From the NCBI GenBank assembly GCA_947184155.2, contig CAMXCT020000503.1, forward strand, positions 86,001 to 150,000: a stretch of DNA of 64,000 nucleotides, read 5' to 3'. The notes below the pieces were generated by a model, which did not search any database, was not told the DNA's origin, and worked only from the letters and a program-made list of their open reading frames with translations. This document shows, in pieces, positions 19,553 to 29,500 of this stretch (positions are counted from its first letter, which is position 1; each line of letters starts with the position of its first letter). Both the position numbers and the translations under genes were made by a program. The stretch is from Cladocopium goreaui (lineage: Eukaryota > Sar > Dinophyceae > Suessiales > Symbiodiniaceae).

Positions 19553-19873
19553 GTGGCGTTGCCGCGTTGGCAGGTCTTTGGTGCAAACCTGGCGTTGGGG
19601 GTCGGGCGACTCAGTGACAGCTTAAGGACGAAATGGCAAAAATGCCATGTGAATGTAGCTTATCATCCCAGAGGAGGTATCCACCGGGCCCAGTCGACCA
19701 TATTTCAGGAAGGTTACAGGGAGCTATATCTGGGCGTTTGGACACAGCTGGGTAGTTCAATGCTCTCCCTGAACCAGAAAATCCTCCTAGGGCTGTATGG
19801 AATGTATGGAATGTATGCAACATTTGGGGATACGGATCCGCCTACAGATTTTGGGTCGACCATTTCCCGGTGA
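19553..19873 (+). CDS. Possible coding segment
   Basis: A 106-codon frame whose middle looks protein-like (RWQVFGANLALGVGRLSDSL, then YHPRGGIHRAQST). It lacks a good start, and its 3' end overlaps a family A left tip. The product is not recognised. Confidence 0.28.
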   Translation: MALPRWQVFGANLALGVGRLSDSLRTKWQKCHVNVAYHPRGGIHRAQSTIFQEGYRELYLGVWTQLGSSMLSLNQKILLGLYGMYGMYATFGDTDPPTDFGSTISR

Positions 19874-19979
19874 CCCTCTGGTAAACATACCAAAAACTAT
19901 GGAAAATCACCATTGTCAATGGGTAAATCCACTATAAATGGTCATGTTCAATAGCAAACTGTTAAATTACCAGAGGGTA
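19871..19979. mobile_element. Family A element
   Basis: TGACCCTCTGGTAAACATACC through CTGTTAAATTACCAGAGGGTA. Complete except for one tip substitution. Confidence 0.88.
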
Positions 19980-20211
19980 AATTTAAAGAGATTCGAGCTG
20001 AAGAAGCCCTTTCCCTCATATGCGATGTTAGCAGTTGATTTTCACAATGCAAGACTCACAGGATCCTCTTTTTGGATAAGCTGCAAATGGGTCTGGTACC
20101 TTCAATTTATGGCAATGTTATGGAAAAAAACACGATCGATCACTGGATTTGTTGTACCCTGTGATTAAAGGAAAATAGGACAGCTGATCTTCAAAAGCAT
20201 TGGACTTTATA

Positions 20212-20400
20212 AGGTGAGGCCACCCCAGTGATGTTTGTTGATTTATACACCCATTAACATCCATAACACCAATTTATAAACCCATTTATAAAACCATTTG
20301 TTGAGTTATAAACCCATAGTAAAAATATAGTTATATCCCCCATAAATCCAACAGTTCGCCAAGCGAGCTGTGCCTCAACCTGTCGCGAGCTATCGTCCAT
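20212..20400. mobile_element. Family F-like segment, degraded
   Basis: AAGGTGAGGCCACCCCAGTGATGTTTGTTGATTTATA and ATAAATCCAACAGTTCGCCAAGCG are family F phrases. The right terminus cannot be placed. Confidence 0.45.
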
Positions 20401-20489
20401 CAACTAGTTGCATCCAAATCGCTATGTTTGGCCAGGTTAAATCACCATTTTCCGATATACATATATATATATATACCTTTAAGCATATA

Positions 20490-20602
20490 TCTGGGCAAAT
20501 TATAACGACCTCACTGCGACCTCACTGGAATAGTGGTTAGTAAGGGAAATCATCCCAAAATGGCCTTAATTCAGGTTAGTGAATTATTATAATTTCCCCA
20601 GA
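20490..20602. mobile_element. Family D element flanked by a 19-bp direct repeat
   Basis: TCTGGGCAAATTATA and its mirror TATAATTTCCCCAGA bound the element. TATACCTTTAAGCATATAT stands on both sides (ending at 20490, and again near 20626-20644). Confidence 0.82.
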
Positions 20603-20738
20603 TATATATATATATACATACATATATACCTTTAAGCATATATGTAATATGGACAAATGAACTTTTTCCTATAGATATATGGCCTATATCTTTGACTATA
20701 GTTTCATATGGTAAACGGGGCCCTCACCTGGGCTTCAG

Positions 20739-22639
20739 AGGCTCCTTGCAAGCTGGTCTGCGGGGGTAAGAATCATAGCGGCAGTTTACTGTGGACTGCT
20801 GACTTATATCATATTTATCTAATGGGATATGGTCATGTTAATGAATGTTAATGGTATGTTAATGGGATAATCTTAGATGGGTAGAAACTAATCCTTTTAT
20901 ATCTCTTAATCGTTTGGTATCAACGCGATTATCTACGTTCACCAGCTAAGAATCTAATTTGTTGCAGGGTATCTAATATTGGCACTGACTTTTATCAAAT
21001 ATGAATATTCCCAGATCAGTTTAATAAGGCCGAAACGTATCTAACTACAGATGCATCGACAATAAACACTAATAAAAACACTAATAGACCCAACAGTTAC
21101 GCTACTAAATCAAAACAACTTAGCTATCATTTGGGGGGCAACACCTTGTAAAATCCACGACCAACTACCAGTTGGTCCCAGTTATCTCACTTCTAGCCCT
21201 GCTTTGTGGCTTAAAATCAAGTGAACTTCCAATATGTGGCTGTTTGTTATCAGCATGTTGTCGGCAACCAAAAAAAGATGCCGATGTTGATCAGATCGGA
21301 TCCTTAAAATACATCGCTGATCAACTTAGATCTGGAGCTTTCCCAACATGGTACCCCCAGTCATCCGAGTCATGGATGACCATGACTTAGAAAGCTATGG
21401 CTTTCGGGGTAGGCCATCGTGGCAGATGGCGCTGAGCTGGTCAAGGAGGAGCGGGACTTCTGGTGGGATAGGAATGCTTGGATTGTGAGTACCTTTGGCC
21501 CAGTTGACTTATGATTTGGCGAACTGTTGGGGGATATAACTTGATATAACGAACTAGTTCATGGGTTAGGTATGGTTGAATGACTTACTGGTGCTTAGTA
21601 GGGAATTTTCGGGAATGATCCATAATCACTAGCAATGTCATCATCCCAGCAACCCATCCATTCCCTACGTCAAACGCACCAGTAAGTTGTGCCCACAAAA
21701 ATCTGCAGCAAAAACGCTTCTTTTTCGGGACGAAACATCCACATTCCATGAATATTACGGGATGGGGCCCCAGTGAGCTGTTCACGCGGTGCGTTGGTGC
21801 AAATAACCAGAAAACCATGACACGTGTTTTTTCTATATTTGGATGGGGTTATAAAGCAACACACATAACTGGAGGGCCCCATCCTGTAGGATATTCCATA
21901 AAAAAGCTGGCATATCCCCAATATCTCCAAATCTCCCCATGGAAGCTGGCGATCTCAGGATTGCCCCGGCAACAAAGTGGGCAGCTACACTGTGCAATGT
22001 CGGTGGGCCTGGATCTGTGTGGTTAAGCCTGGGGCTATCCCTGGTGATGGGACTTAACCATCAACAAAAACGGGATTTTTCGGGGAATGTTCTTATATAA
22101 CCATCAACAAAAGGGGAACTTAACCATCAACAAAAACGGGACTTTCATGGGATTTCGACAGGTCAATCTGAAAGATGGCTAGTTAAATAGTCTTTTGGTA
22201 TGGGATTATCTACTTACTGACCAGCCAAGAATTGTCAATTGTTTGCGGGGTATTTAAAATTGGCCATGATTAAGTGGGGGCATTCCATTTGAACAAGTTG
22301 GTCATAACCACACTTACTCAGCAGTTAGTAGAGTCATTAGATTCCCAGTTAGTAGCTGGTTAGTTTGGAAACCCCTTTTTTCGTATACTAATCCTTACTG
22401 GTGCTTAGCAGGGAATGGATGGGAATGGGGGTTGCTGGGATGATTATTTCTAGTGATTATGGATCATTCCCGAAAATTCCCTGCTAAGCACCAGTAAGAA
22501 TCATTCTAAAGGCAACAGTTAAGCAATCGTGAACTAAACCTGGCTATCTCTTGGCAAGATTTGTGGGGCTCCTTGCGTGGGCGTCTCGGAGGATTTCTAT
22601 CAGATACCCCATCCTTTCGGGATGAACCCCACCGTCGAG
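20739..22639 (+). CDS. Best multi-exon gene segment, unknown protein
   Basis: Exons: 20739-20764 (donor GTAAGA), 21413-21484 (acceptor CGGGGTAG, donor GTGAGT), 21959-22021 (acceptor GATCTCAG, donor GTTAAG) and 22559-22639 (acceptor TTGGCAAG, donor GTAAAG). The last three are whole numbers of codons (24, 21, 27) in phase 0 at both ends, and the first can end in phase 0. Readings include AIVADGAELVKEERDFWWDR, DCPGNKVGSYTVQCRWAWI and ICGAPCVGVSEDFYQIPHPF. It is Cys- and Trp-rich; I cannot name the family. Each intron carries palindromic elements (C in intron 1; E and F in intron 2; C and E in intron 3; A just after the last donor). Upstream and downstream exons are not assigned. Confidence 0.5.
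20866..20976. mobile_element. Family C element
   Basis: TCTTAGATGGGTAG, GTTTGGTATCAACGCGATTATCTACGTTCACCAGCTAAGAATC, then GTTGCAGGGTATCTAA. It sits in the first inferred intron. Confidence 0.8.
21253..21345 (+). CDS. Candidate additional exon within the 20.7-22.6 kb gene
   Basis: After acceptor TTGTTATCAG the frame reads CCRQPKKDADVDQIGSLKYI and on to ADQLRSGAF. No GT donor is obvious; the coding quality stops where a family H-like segment (CATGGTACCCCCAGTCATCC) begins. If real, the first exon must be read one base differently. Confidence 0.33.
21584..21686. mobile_element. Family E element (103 bp)
   Basis: CTTACTGGTGCTTAGTAGGGAATTTTCGGGAATGATCC to GCACCAGTAAG. Long inverted arms. Located in an inferred intron. 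Confidence 0.9.
21757..21888. mobile_element. Family F element (GATGGGGCCC subtype)
   Basis: ACGGGATGGGGCCC and GGGCCCCATCCTGT are inverted. The interior has GTTCACGCGGTGCGTTGGTGCAAATAACC and GGGGTTATAAAGCAAC. Confidence 0.8.
22160..22258. mobile_element. Family C element
   Basis: AGGTCAATCTGAAAGATGGCTAG ... TAGTCTTTTGGTATGGGATTATCTACTTACTGACCAGCC ... GTTTGCGGGGTATTTAA. Located in the intron before exon 22559. Confidence 0.82.
22394..22498. mobile_element. Family E element, opposite orientation
   Basis: CTTACTGGTGCTTAGCAGGGAATGG to CATTCCCGAAAATTCCCTGCTAAGCACCAGTAAG. The interior is inverted relative to the copy 0.8 kb upstream. Confidence 0.92.
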
Positions 22640-22650
22640 GTAAAGTCAAT

Positions 22651-22768
22651 TACCCTTTGGTAAACGTTTACAGTTTGCGAACTGGAAAATGGCCCAGTCG
22701 AAATAGTTGATTTACCCATTAATAGCATGGTGATTTTCCATAGTGTTTTGTATGTTTACCAGAGGGTA
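22651..22768. mobile_element. Family A element 11 bp after an exon donor
   Basis: TACCCTTTGGTAAACGTTTACAG to TATGTTTACCAGAGGGTA. It starts right behind the GTAAAG donor of exon 22559-22639. Confidence 0.92.
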
Positions 22769-23189
22769 TCAGCAAATTTTGCAGTACCAATGACTTAAAT
22801 GATGGCTCATTGGGAATGACATGTGGGTTTTTTTACCACCTGGTGCTTTTTGGGGATCACAACTTTACTGAGAATTGACGGGATATGTATCAAGCAACCA
22901 GTAAGTCATGGGTTTTTGGGACGGCAAAACGGGGTATGTTTTGATGGCTTAGTTGAAAAGTGAGTTTGGTGGCCATGAGTTGGCAGGAAAATTGGATGTA
23001 AAAGGATTGATAATTAATGAGCATACCTTCCCAACATGAGTGTGCCCCAAAAACGGTGGATATCCCATTTTATGGTTGTTTTGATGGGAAATATGGTGAT
23101 TCACAAGTGGCTTTGGATGAATTTGCTCAGAAGCCTTCACGGCAGCGATAGGGAATCGGAAGAGGTCCGTCTTCATTGTTTGATTCACC

Positions 23190-23350
23190 AGTAACCCACA
23201 GGAAGGGGCCCCCAAACGTTATAAGTTGGTTTATAACTCCATCTAACTATAGTTATATCATATTATATCTCCTACTAAACCCAAACGTTCGGCTAGTTAT
23301 GTGCGTCAACTTAGTTAACGAACTGGGGCCCAGTTTTGCGAAAGTTCATA
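23190..23350. mobile_element. Family F element, degraded ends
   Basis: AAGGGGCCCCCAAACGTTATAAGTTGGTTTATAAC ... CGTCAACTTAGTTAACGAACTGGGGCCCAGTTTTG. Confidence 0.6.
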
Positions 23351-23651
23351 TGGAGGAAACGGGGTTATAGTATACTTATAGCCTACTTACAATATATCAT
23401 ATATATCACTGGATTGGAAGGGAAAGCCTACCGGAAACCATGGGTTTTACTGGCAATGATCGGTTTTTTCGTGAGGGATGCATCCCAACAGCCTATCCAT
23501 CAGAATGGCTAGGAAAATATTGAAAAAAACCAAAGAATTACCGATTCTAAGAATAAAAAATATGGAAAAAAAATGTTCCAAAGTTGAAACCATGAAGTTT
23601 TCTAACCAATCCATTGAGTCCAGTCTCCTATCAAAATGTATGTCTTTCCAG

Positions 23652-23832
23652 GATTAAAGAAGAACACATGTCTTCACCTACCAGCTGCGCAGAGGTGCTG
23701 CGCGGCTCAAACCTTGGAGCCAATCACCTGTTAATCATGACATCCGTCGCCAAAATGGGTAGCGGTATCGATATGATAACTTTCAACGAATCCGCATGTC
23801 GGGTGTTCTATTTCCGGTGCAGTTCCACTTAG
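23652..23832 (+). CDS. Candidate terminal exon, unknown protein
   Basis: The acceptor TGTCTTTCCAG is followed by an open frame: RIKEEHMSSPTSCAEVLRGS, NLGANHLLIMTSVAKMGSG, IDMITFNESACRVFYFRCSS, ending at a TAG. Composition is convincing and continuous. Upstream exons are not identified. The product is not recognised. Confidence 0.45.
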
Positions 23833-23907
23833 TCGATATGTCGCAATTCTTAATCAGTGGTTATATCCCAACTCAACTATTCTATTCCCGATTCTTACTT
23901 TCCCAAC

Positions 23908-24010
23908 CTGGTTGGTGGTTTGGAACATTGCTTTTATGACTTTCCATTCAGTTGGAAATGTCATCATCCCATCTGACGAAGTCATATTTTTCAGAGGGGA
24001 AGGTACACCT
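23908..24010. mobile_element. Family B element whose right end is replaced by exon sequence
   Basis: Normal from CTGGTTGGTGGTTTGGAACATTG through TTTTTCAGAGGGGAAGGTACACC, where CACCAACCAG should follow. Instead the GC-rich exon runs on. Confidence 0.75.
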
Positions 24011-24087
24011 GGCGAGCCTCCATCGCCGCCAAGGCAACATCGGTGTGCCTTCCGTGACCAGCAACGCTTGTGTGCAGGGCTGCCCAG
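23995..24087 (+). CDS. Candidate exon using a family B internal acceptor
   Basis: ATATTTTTCAG inside the B element serves as acceptor; the donor is GTCTAG. With two leading bases the frame reads GKVHLASLHRRQGNIGVPSV, then TSNACVQGC. The first roughly 15 nt derive from the element. An alternative start is the AG just before GTACACC. The product is not recognised. Confidence 0.42.
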
Positions 24088-24248
24088 GTCTAGAGCGTTG
24101 TTATGACAGAAATATGTGGCAATTAATGTCAACTCCGGATTAATAAACCATGGTTTATTAATTATGTTTTCGCATGGTTTGTGTTGGGGTACCACCACCG
24201 CAACGTGGTTACGGCGCCAAGTCCACCGCCGTGTCCGGCGGGCAGCAG

Positions 24249-24315
24249 CGTTGCCTTAGCCTTGGACGATCAGACCTTGACGCACAGCAGCCAGGCGGGG
24301 AACGCAAAGAAATGG
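24249..24315 (+). CDS. Candidate 67-nt exon
   Basis: The acceptor is GGGCAGCAG and the donor is GTGATT. The frame with one leading base reads [20 protein letters not shown] and ends KW in phase 0. The island may extend upstream to about 24210 ([13 protein letters not shown] in the same frame). The product is not recognised. Confidence 0.42.
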
Positions 24316-24339
24316 GTGATTTATATAGAAATGGCTATG

Positions 24340-24672
24340 TAAACATATATGTGTATATAATATATATATATAGATATGATATACGGGTATAATCCTGTAT
24401 TTATATATATGTATATATATATATGTATATGTATATGCGTATGTATATGTATACATATATATATATACATATACATATATACATATGTATATACATATAT
24501 ATATATACATATATATATACATATGTATATACATATATATATATATACATATATATATATACATATATACATATATATATATACATATATATATACATAT
24601 ATATATACATATATATATATACCCATTTGATGGTTATATAGAAATGGTGTGCATATATATATATGTATAGGA
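24340..24672. repeat. TATATACATATG microsatellite, self-complementary
   Basis: Alternating TATATACATA and TATATGTATA blocks create many overlapping Tyr/Ile ORFs on both strands. The block is nearly palindromic. Confidence 0.95.
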
Positions 24673-24679
24673 TTGAACC

Positions 24680-25187
24680 ATCAAATACGAAGGATTTTTT
24701 TACACGCGAGCATGTGACAATATCGGCGGTATACCAACCATAAGTGGTATATGAACAGGGTGATGATATGTGGATACTCTGGGATGAACCAGCTATATGG
24801 GAATGATATGGGGATATACCCAATATTTTTTGGATACAATCGGATTTCATCACAAATTGAACTGTGTTAGAATATAGCATTTTTTTGGATAGTATAATGG
24901 GGATGATATGGGGAGAGAATCGAGATATAATGCAGATGTAGTGGTGATGTGAAAAATGATGGAAACATGGTGACTTAGATATATCTTTACCAACAGGATG
25001 ATAATATGGGGATAGAATGGGAGTTATACTACGGTAAATTGAGGTATACTATTGTTTGGTGTATTTACTTGGATAGTTAAGCAACATTTTTTCGATAAAG
25101 TGCCATGAATGAGCTAGATGGGGTTTTCATATTGGGATATACCAACAAACAATTCTGATATGATTGGATTTCACCAAGACTTTAACC
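24680..25187. other. AT-rich non-coding stretch
   Basis: GATATGGGGATA and GATGATATGG phrases are repeated. No element ends or coding frame are seen. Confidence 0.4.
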
Positions 25188-25450
25188 ATGGATTTTTTGA
25201 AAGGACCAGTGGGAGTTCACCAGCAAGCTTTGCAATTTGAGCCAACAAACCTGAGATTTTTGCCTGTAAATTGAGATCCAGAGATTTTCTCGGGAGAAAA
25301 CATGGGGGAACTATGGGGAACTGAATTGACCGTGGGTGTTTTTCAGCACTTTCATCGTTTAGACTTTGCCAGTTGGCTATTGAGCCGGGAAGGCCATGAA
25401 GAGTTTGGATTGGCCTCTTTCGTTGTGGCCTGTGGCCCCCCATCTTGTCG
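25188..25450 (+). CDS. Two-exon 5' gene segment with start codon
   Basis: Exon 25188-25265 begins ATG (context TTTAACCATGG), reads MDFLKGPVGVHQQALQFEPT, and ends in phase 0 at donor GTAAAT. An 81-nt intron ends TGTTTTTCAG. Exon 25347-25450 continues in the same phase, HFHRLDFASWLLSREGHEEF then GLASFVVACGPPSC, and stops at donor GTGAAA with two bases over. Matching phase and good signals support a real gene start. The overlapping minus-strand ORF is less likely. The product is not recognised. Confidence 0.5.
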
Positions 25451-26329
25451 GTGAAATGGTGAGGTTTCGCTACCTATTCCAAACCACTAGAAAACATTAA
25501 ACCATCCAAACAAATAGTGCAAAATGAGTAGATAATAAGATATAGGCACTATTGTTGATCTTAGTGGCCTGGAGTATATAACTGAGCTAACAAACCAAAA
25601 ATATTGGGTGTTTTTTCATCAACCAGGGTTTAAAGTCCGGGGTTGATACTAGTTTAATCCCATTTCCAGAAACCACGGTTTAGTATCGAATCCACTCTGT
25701 TCGAACAGAATCCCTGAGTGTCCCAGTCAGTGTGTGTTTCATTATCAGTCACTACGCCATAAGTACATGGGTTTGTCCTAAAATGAAGTCTACCCTAAAA
25801 TGATGAGATGGGAGGAATGAAACCATCCCCAATAAAGGTTTATTATTGGGTATACCTCTATGTGGGATGATGTAAAATAACCCAAAGGTTAGTCAATGGG
25901 ATGGATAATTATTGGGTTTGTCATATTACTCCATTCCAATTGGACCTTTTCCATTTTCAGACAAACCAGTTGACAGACCCAGATATACCCATGCATTGCC
26001 TGCAAATGTTTGGGAATGGCGCCAGTTGTCCAAGCGAATTGCTCATATAAATGGTTAAGCTCCTGTCTATTATCTTGATAAATTCTCATGTTTCCCTCAT
26101 GTTCACGAGATGTATCCAATGTTGTTCTCGATTTATGTTACCTTTCTTCTTGGTCACACCAGCTACTTGAAAGATCATTCATAGATATACATCACTCACC
26201 ACTTCCTAAGTAGTCTATTTATCTCAACTTTTCCTTTGTTTGAAAACCCTAACTCTCGTTACGAAGATGCACATGTCTCCCTCATTTTTTCGATAGATCG
26301 ATCATAGATCCACCTGTTGCTTGTTGAAG

Positions 26330-26517
26330 CCCCATGATTGGACGAGTATGACCTCACTTTGGCAGTTGGAGCACGTGCACGGATACAACTACACCTTGCC
26401 ATGCTCCAACGTCAATGCCAACTACTATGGCAACCTCCAGGCTGGGCCTGCACTGAAAGTGATGATCCAGTTTTCACAACCACGGGAAGCAACCAAATCA
26501 CTGTATATCACCCACAG
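26330..26517 (+). CDS. Candidate 188-nt exon
   Basis: The acceptor CTTGTTGAAG and donor GTGGTG (CCCACAG just before it) bound a frame reading HDWTSMTSLWQLEHVHGYNY, then TLPCSNVNANYYGNLQAGPA and on to ITHR. It is rich in Asn, Tyr and Gly and free of stops. A +1 frame is also open but less natural. It might belong to the gene starting at 25188, though the phase needs another exon between. Confidence 0.45.
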
Positions 26518-26979
26518 GTGGTGTATATAATATATATATATATATACAATTATATATATATATATATCAGTATATCATCGTACCAGTACATCCAATTTCG
26601 TTGTTTCATGCAAACCTCTTTTGAGATAGGTGGTTTTAGGTTTTTCCGATGGTATCCGATGATAGCTTATTTTGTACCCGCAATCAGGTTGGTTGGGGAT
26701 TTTGTTGTTCGTGTTGTTTCAATTTTCAACGGCAGATTTGGGCCATGTTTTCTCCGCCCCTCGGCGATACCCAGGAAATGTACTAGCTGTTTTTTAAATC
26801 TAAACCGCCATGCATTGATAGGCTCCATTCTCAAAGAGGTTACCGTCCCAATTCAATACGTGTGGGTCACATGTATGCAATTGTTTTTGTAGATGACATT
26901 TCAATCGTTTTCACTGGCAGTCTTGGAAATCTTGAGACTTTTCTCATTCACATCCCCATGCGCATGAGGGTCGGGGGGT

Positions 26980-27045
26980 CGCTTGGAACCACGGGATTTG
27001 GATCGCTTAGAACCGCGCAATTTGGATCGCTTAGAACCGCCCTGG
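26980..27045. repeat. Short tandem repeat GGATCGCTTAGAACC
   Basis: GGTCGCTTGGAACCACGGGATTT and two GGATCGCTTAGAACCGC units (about 22 bp), followed by ATCATCATC. A weak ORF (FVDDISIVF) overlaps and is not accepted. Confidence 0.6.
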
Positions 27046-27163
27046 AATCATCATCATCATCATCAGCATCATCAGCTGATCTTTTTTGGCACTACTTTGT
27101 TAAAGTTTGTTTCGTTTTCTCTTCACTGTATCCACAGGTAAGGGCTTCATTAAGATGGCAGGA

Positions 27164-27710
27164 GTTAAATAGATGTTTGCTGCGTGAAAGCGCAACATCC
27201 TGACGTTTTTGATCGCATGCTGCAGGGGGCACCTGCAAACCATTGCATCGGAGCTTGCTACTTCTGCTCGCCTTTCTTAGTGAGTGGTTCGTGTGAGCAT
27301 TACTATCTTGCCCTGCACTTGTTCAAGCACCAGGACTTCAGCATTGCAGTTCCGAAGAAAAAGCGGAAACACAGAGCAGCTCCTCAGCGCCCAGTGGGTG
27401 AGCAGGAAGAGGCGGAAGGAGATGTGCGTGCTGAAGTTGGAGCGGGTCCAGAAGGTGGTGGCGATCTTGCTGCCAACGTTTCCGATGCAGAATCAGAGCC
27501 CGCGGTGGCCGCAGAGTTAGGTGCCTGTGGAGCAAGAGGCAGATCCTGACCTGCAGTGGGAGGGTCAGGGCAAAGCAGCTGCTGATGCTTGCGTAGAGAG
27601 AGAGATGAGCCGCTCGATTCGAATGTGGAAGTTCTTCTCAAGAAGTTGGAACGCACTCAGCGACAGACGCGTCTGTAGAGTCAGGGATGAAGGGTCGTTC
27701 TTGGGCATGT
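27164..27710 (+). pseudogene. Frameshifted coding region with basic patch, unknown protein
   Basis: The frame from 27184 reads KAQHPDVFDRMLQGAPANHC, ACYFCSPFLVSGSCEHYYLA, then a PKKKRKH basic cluster and an acidic Glu/Ala region, ending at 27547. The coding signal then continues in another frame (ERDEPLDSNVEVLLKKLERT, about 27600-27675) to a TAG. This needs a frameshift or an unseen intron. A Cys-containing domain followed by a basic patch and a Leu-rich helix also appears in the retroelement block at 31.2-31.6 kb, so a shared mobile origin is possible but unproven. Confidence 0.4.
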
Positions 27711-27721
27711 AGCGCCGCAGA

Positions 27722-28100
27722 GTCTCATTCCACCATGCTTAAACCCACCCCATGTCCCAGCCCCGTGTCCCCACTTGTCTCCTAAACCCTGTCCCAACCC
27801 CGTGTCCCCAGGTGTTACCCTAAACGCCGCTTGTCCCCTAAGCCCACCCCATGTCCCAGCCCCGTGTCCCCAAGCGTTACCCTAAAGGTCTCATTCCACC
27901 ATGCTGGTCCCCCCCAGCCCTTGTCCCAGCCCCGTGTCCCCACTTGTCCCCTAAACCCACCCCATGTCCCAGCCCCGTGTCCCCACTTGTACCCTAAACC
28001 CACCCCATGTCCCAGCCCCGTGTCCCCAAGCGTTACCCTAAATGTCTCATTCCACCATGCTGGTCCCCTGAAGCCACCCCATGTCCTCCACCATGCTGGT
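27722..28100. repeat. C-rich minisatellite (CCCACCCCATGTCCCAGCCCCGTGTCCCC)
   Basis: Irregular units built from CCCACCCCATGTCCCAGCCCCGTGTCCCC joined by ACTTGTCCCCTAAA, AAGCGTTACCCTAAA or GTCTCATTCCACCATGCTGGT. The C-rich strand bias is extreme. ORFs on both strands are shadows. Confidence 0.92.
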
Positions 28101-28434
28101 TATAGCAGCCTCCACCATCAACATCTGGACTGGTGGTTCTGCTGATCCTATTTGTGTGGTTCTAAGTGATCCGTTGGTTCTGAGTGATCCCAATCCTTTT
28201 GTTCTCAGTCATCCCCCAACCCGCATGAGTGTGCTTTACGAATTCCTAATTTTATGGAGGTAATATCACCAGGATTGTTGCATCTTTGCTGCTTGAGATA
28301 GATTGTATCCCCATGTTTGGTGGGTCCTCTGCGTTTTCTGAATTGGTTCTGCAATCCTGCGATCTCTAACGCTGTTTTCATATTTCGCAACTCATTACAG
28401 TATCCCGCAATCTCAAATGGGGGAACGATCCTTA

Positions 28435-28535
28435 CTGGTTTGTGGTTTGGAACATGTTTTGCCATATATTGGGAATTTCATAATCACAACTGACGAACTC
28501 ATATTTTTCAGAGGGGTAGGTATACCACCAACCAG
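28435..28535. mobile_element. Family B element (101 bp)
   Basis: CTGGTTTGTGGTTTGGAACATG to ACCACCAACCAG. Complete. Confidence 0.88.
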
Positions 28536-28539
28536 CTTA

Positions 28540-29130
28540 ATAACCATCAATCATCCTGTTCCCCCATTCCCTACTAAGCAGAGAGTACTTCAATGATTTC
28601 CCGATACAGAAACCATCGCTCAGATCTCTTGCCAAGCAGCGACGTTGATGGCAGATCTCTCGACATGTGGGCAAACTCAGACATCAACAAACATTGAGCC
28701 TACGTCATGATGATGTTACTGGGGATTTTATGGAGGATATGCTAATATTGCTCTTAATGTTGTAATATCAGATAATATCAGTGGTAGATAATGATGGGAG
28801 AATCATTGGGATGCCCATCCCCTTTGTTAATGGTGGTTTCATTCAGATTTTCTGGCGGAAATAATTGGGAACAGATTGGGAAACATACGGGGATAATCCA
28901 ACTGAGCGGCTTGAAAAACTCTTACGCTGCTTAGTCACTTAATGGAGATTTCAGCATGTTTGCCGCTATGTTTTCTTAGCTATCGACAATGTGGTGATGT
29001 GATTCATAGAAAATGGAATAGCACTTGTCCCTCAACTGGGTAAGCCTTGGATGAGGTATTGATACTGACTTTAGTATGTTGTTTCTAATTCGGATATGTA
29101 CCCAACCAGCGACAATGCTATTTTTTGCAG
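28540..29130. other. Non-coding stretch
   Basis: No element termini are recognised. It ends in TATTTTTTGCAG, the acceptor of the next exon. Confidence 0.4.
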
Positions 29131-29312
29131 TATGTCCCAGATTGCGCTTCGAAATTTCCTTGGCAGCAGATTGCAGTCACTCCATGTTCCCGCAAGAATA
29201 TCTTGACATGCCAGATACATACCCTTTTCCAATGTATTTCACACCCCAGCACATTGATACGGAAGTACATTTCCAGTTCGTTGTTTTGGACATTTACAGT
29301 ACTTTCCGTTAA
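29131..29312 (+). CDS. Candidate terminal exon, unknown protein
   Basis: The strong acceptor CTATTTTTTGCAG is followed by two bases and an open frame to TAA: CPRLRFEISLAADCSHSMFP, QEYLDMPDTYPFPMYFTPQH, IDTEVHFQFVVLDIYSTFR. Composition is convincing. The product is not recognised. Confidence 0.45.
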
Positions 29313-29339
29313 AACTTATGTCTGGCCCTTTGCACTGCT

Positions 29340-29500
29340 GTTCGACTAGAGTTTGATAAAGAGGAACAAAGAGGATAGGGAAGAGGCGAGGCGAAAGGAG
29401 AAGAGCAGAGATGCAAAGAGAACACAGGAGAAAAGAGAAGAAAGGAAATACTCAAAGGTATGAAAAAGGGTAGAAACTAAAAAGACACGAGAAAAGTTAC
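29340..29500. other. Purine-rich stretch after the 29.1-kb exon
   Basis: AAGAGGAACAAAGAGGATAGGGAAGAGGCG... is strongly G/A biased on the plus strand for about 130 bp. It may be a 3' UTR or a purine tract. No coding frame is seen. Confidence 0.5.

Noticed and set aside
24256-24880. Multiple Tyr/Ile/Met ORFs of 60-159 codons
   Set aside because: Translations of a TATATACATA microsatellite.
26862-27203. FVDDISIVF as a reverse-transcriptase YxDD box
   Set aside because: No supporting RT motifs up- or downstream, and the frame soon enters a small tandem repeat and poly-Ser.
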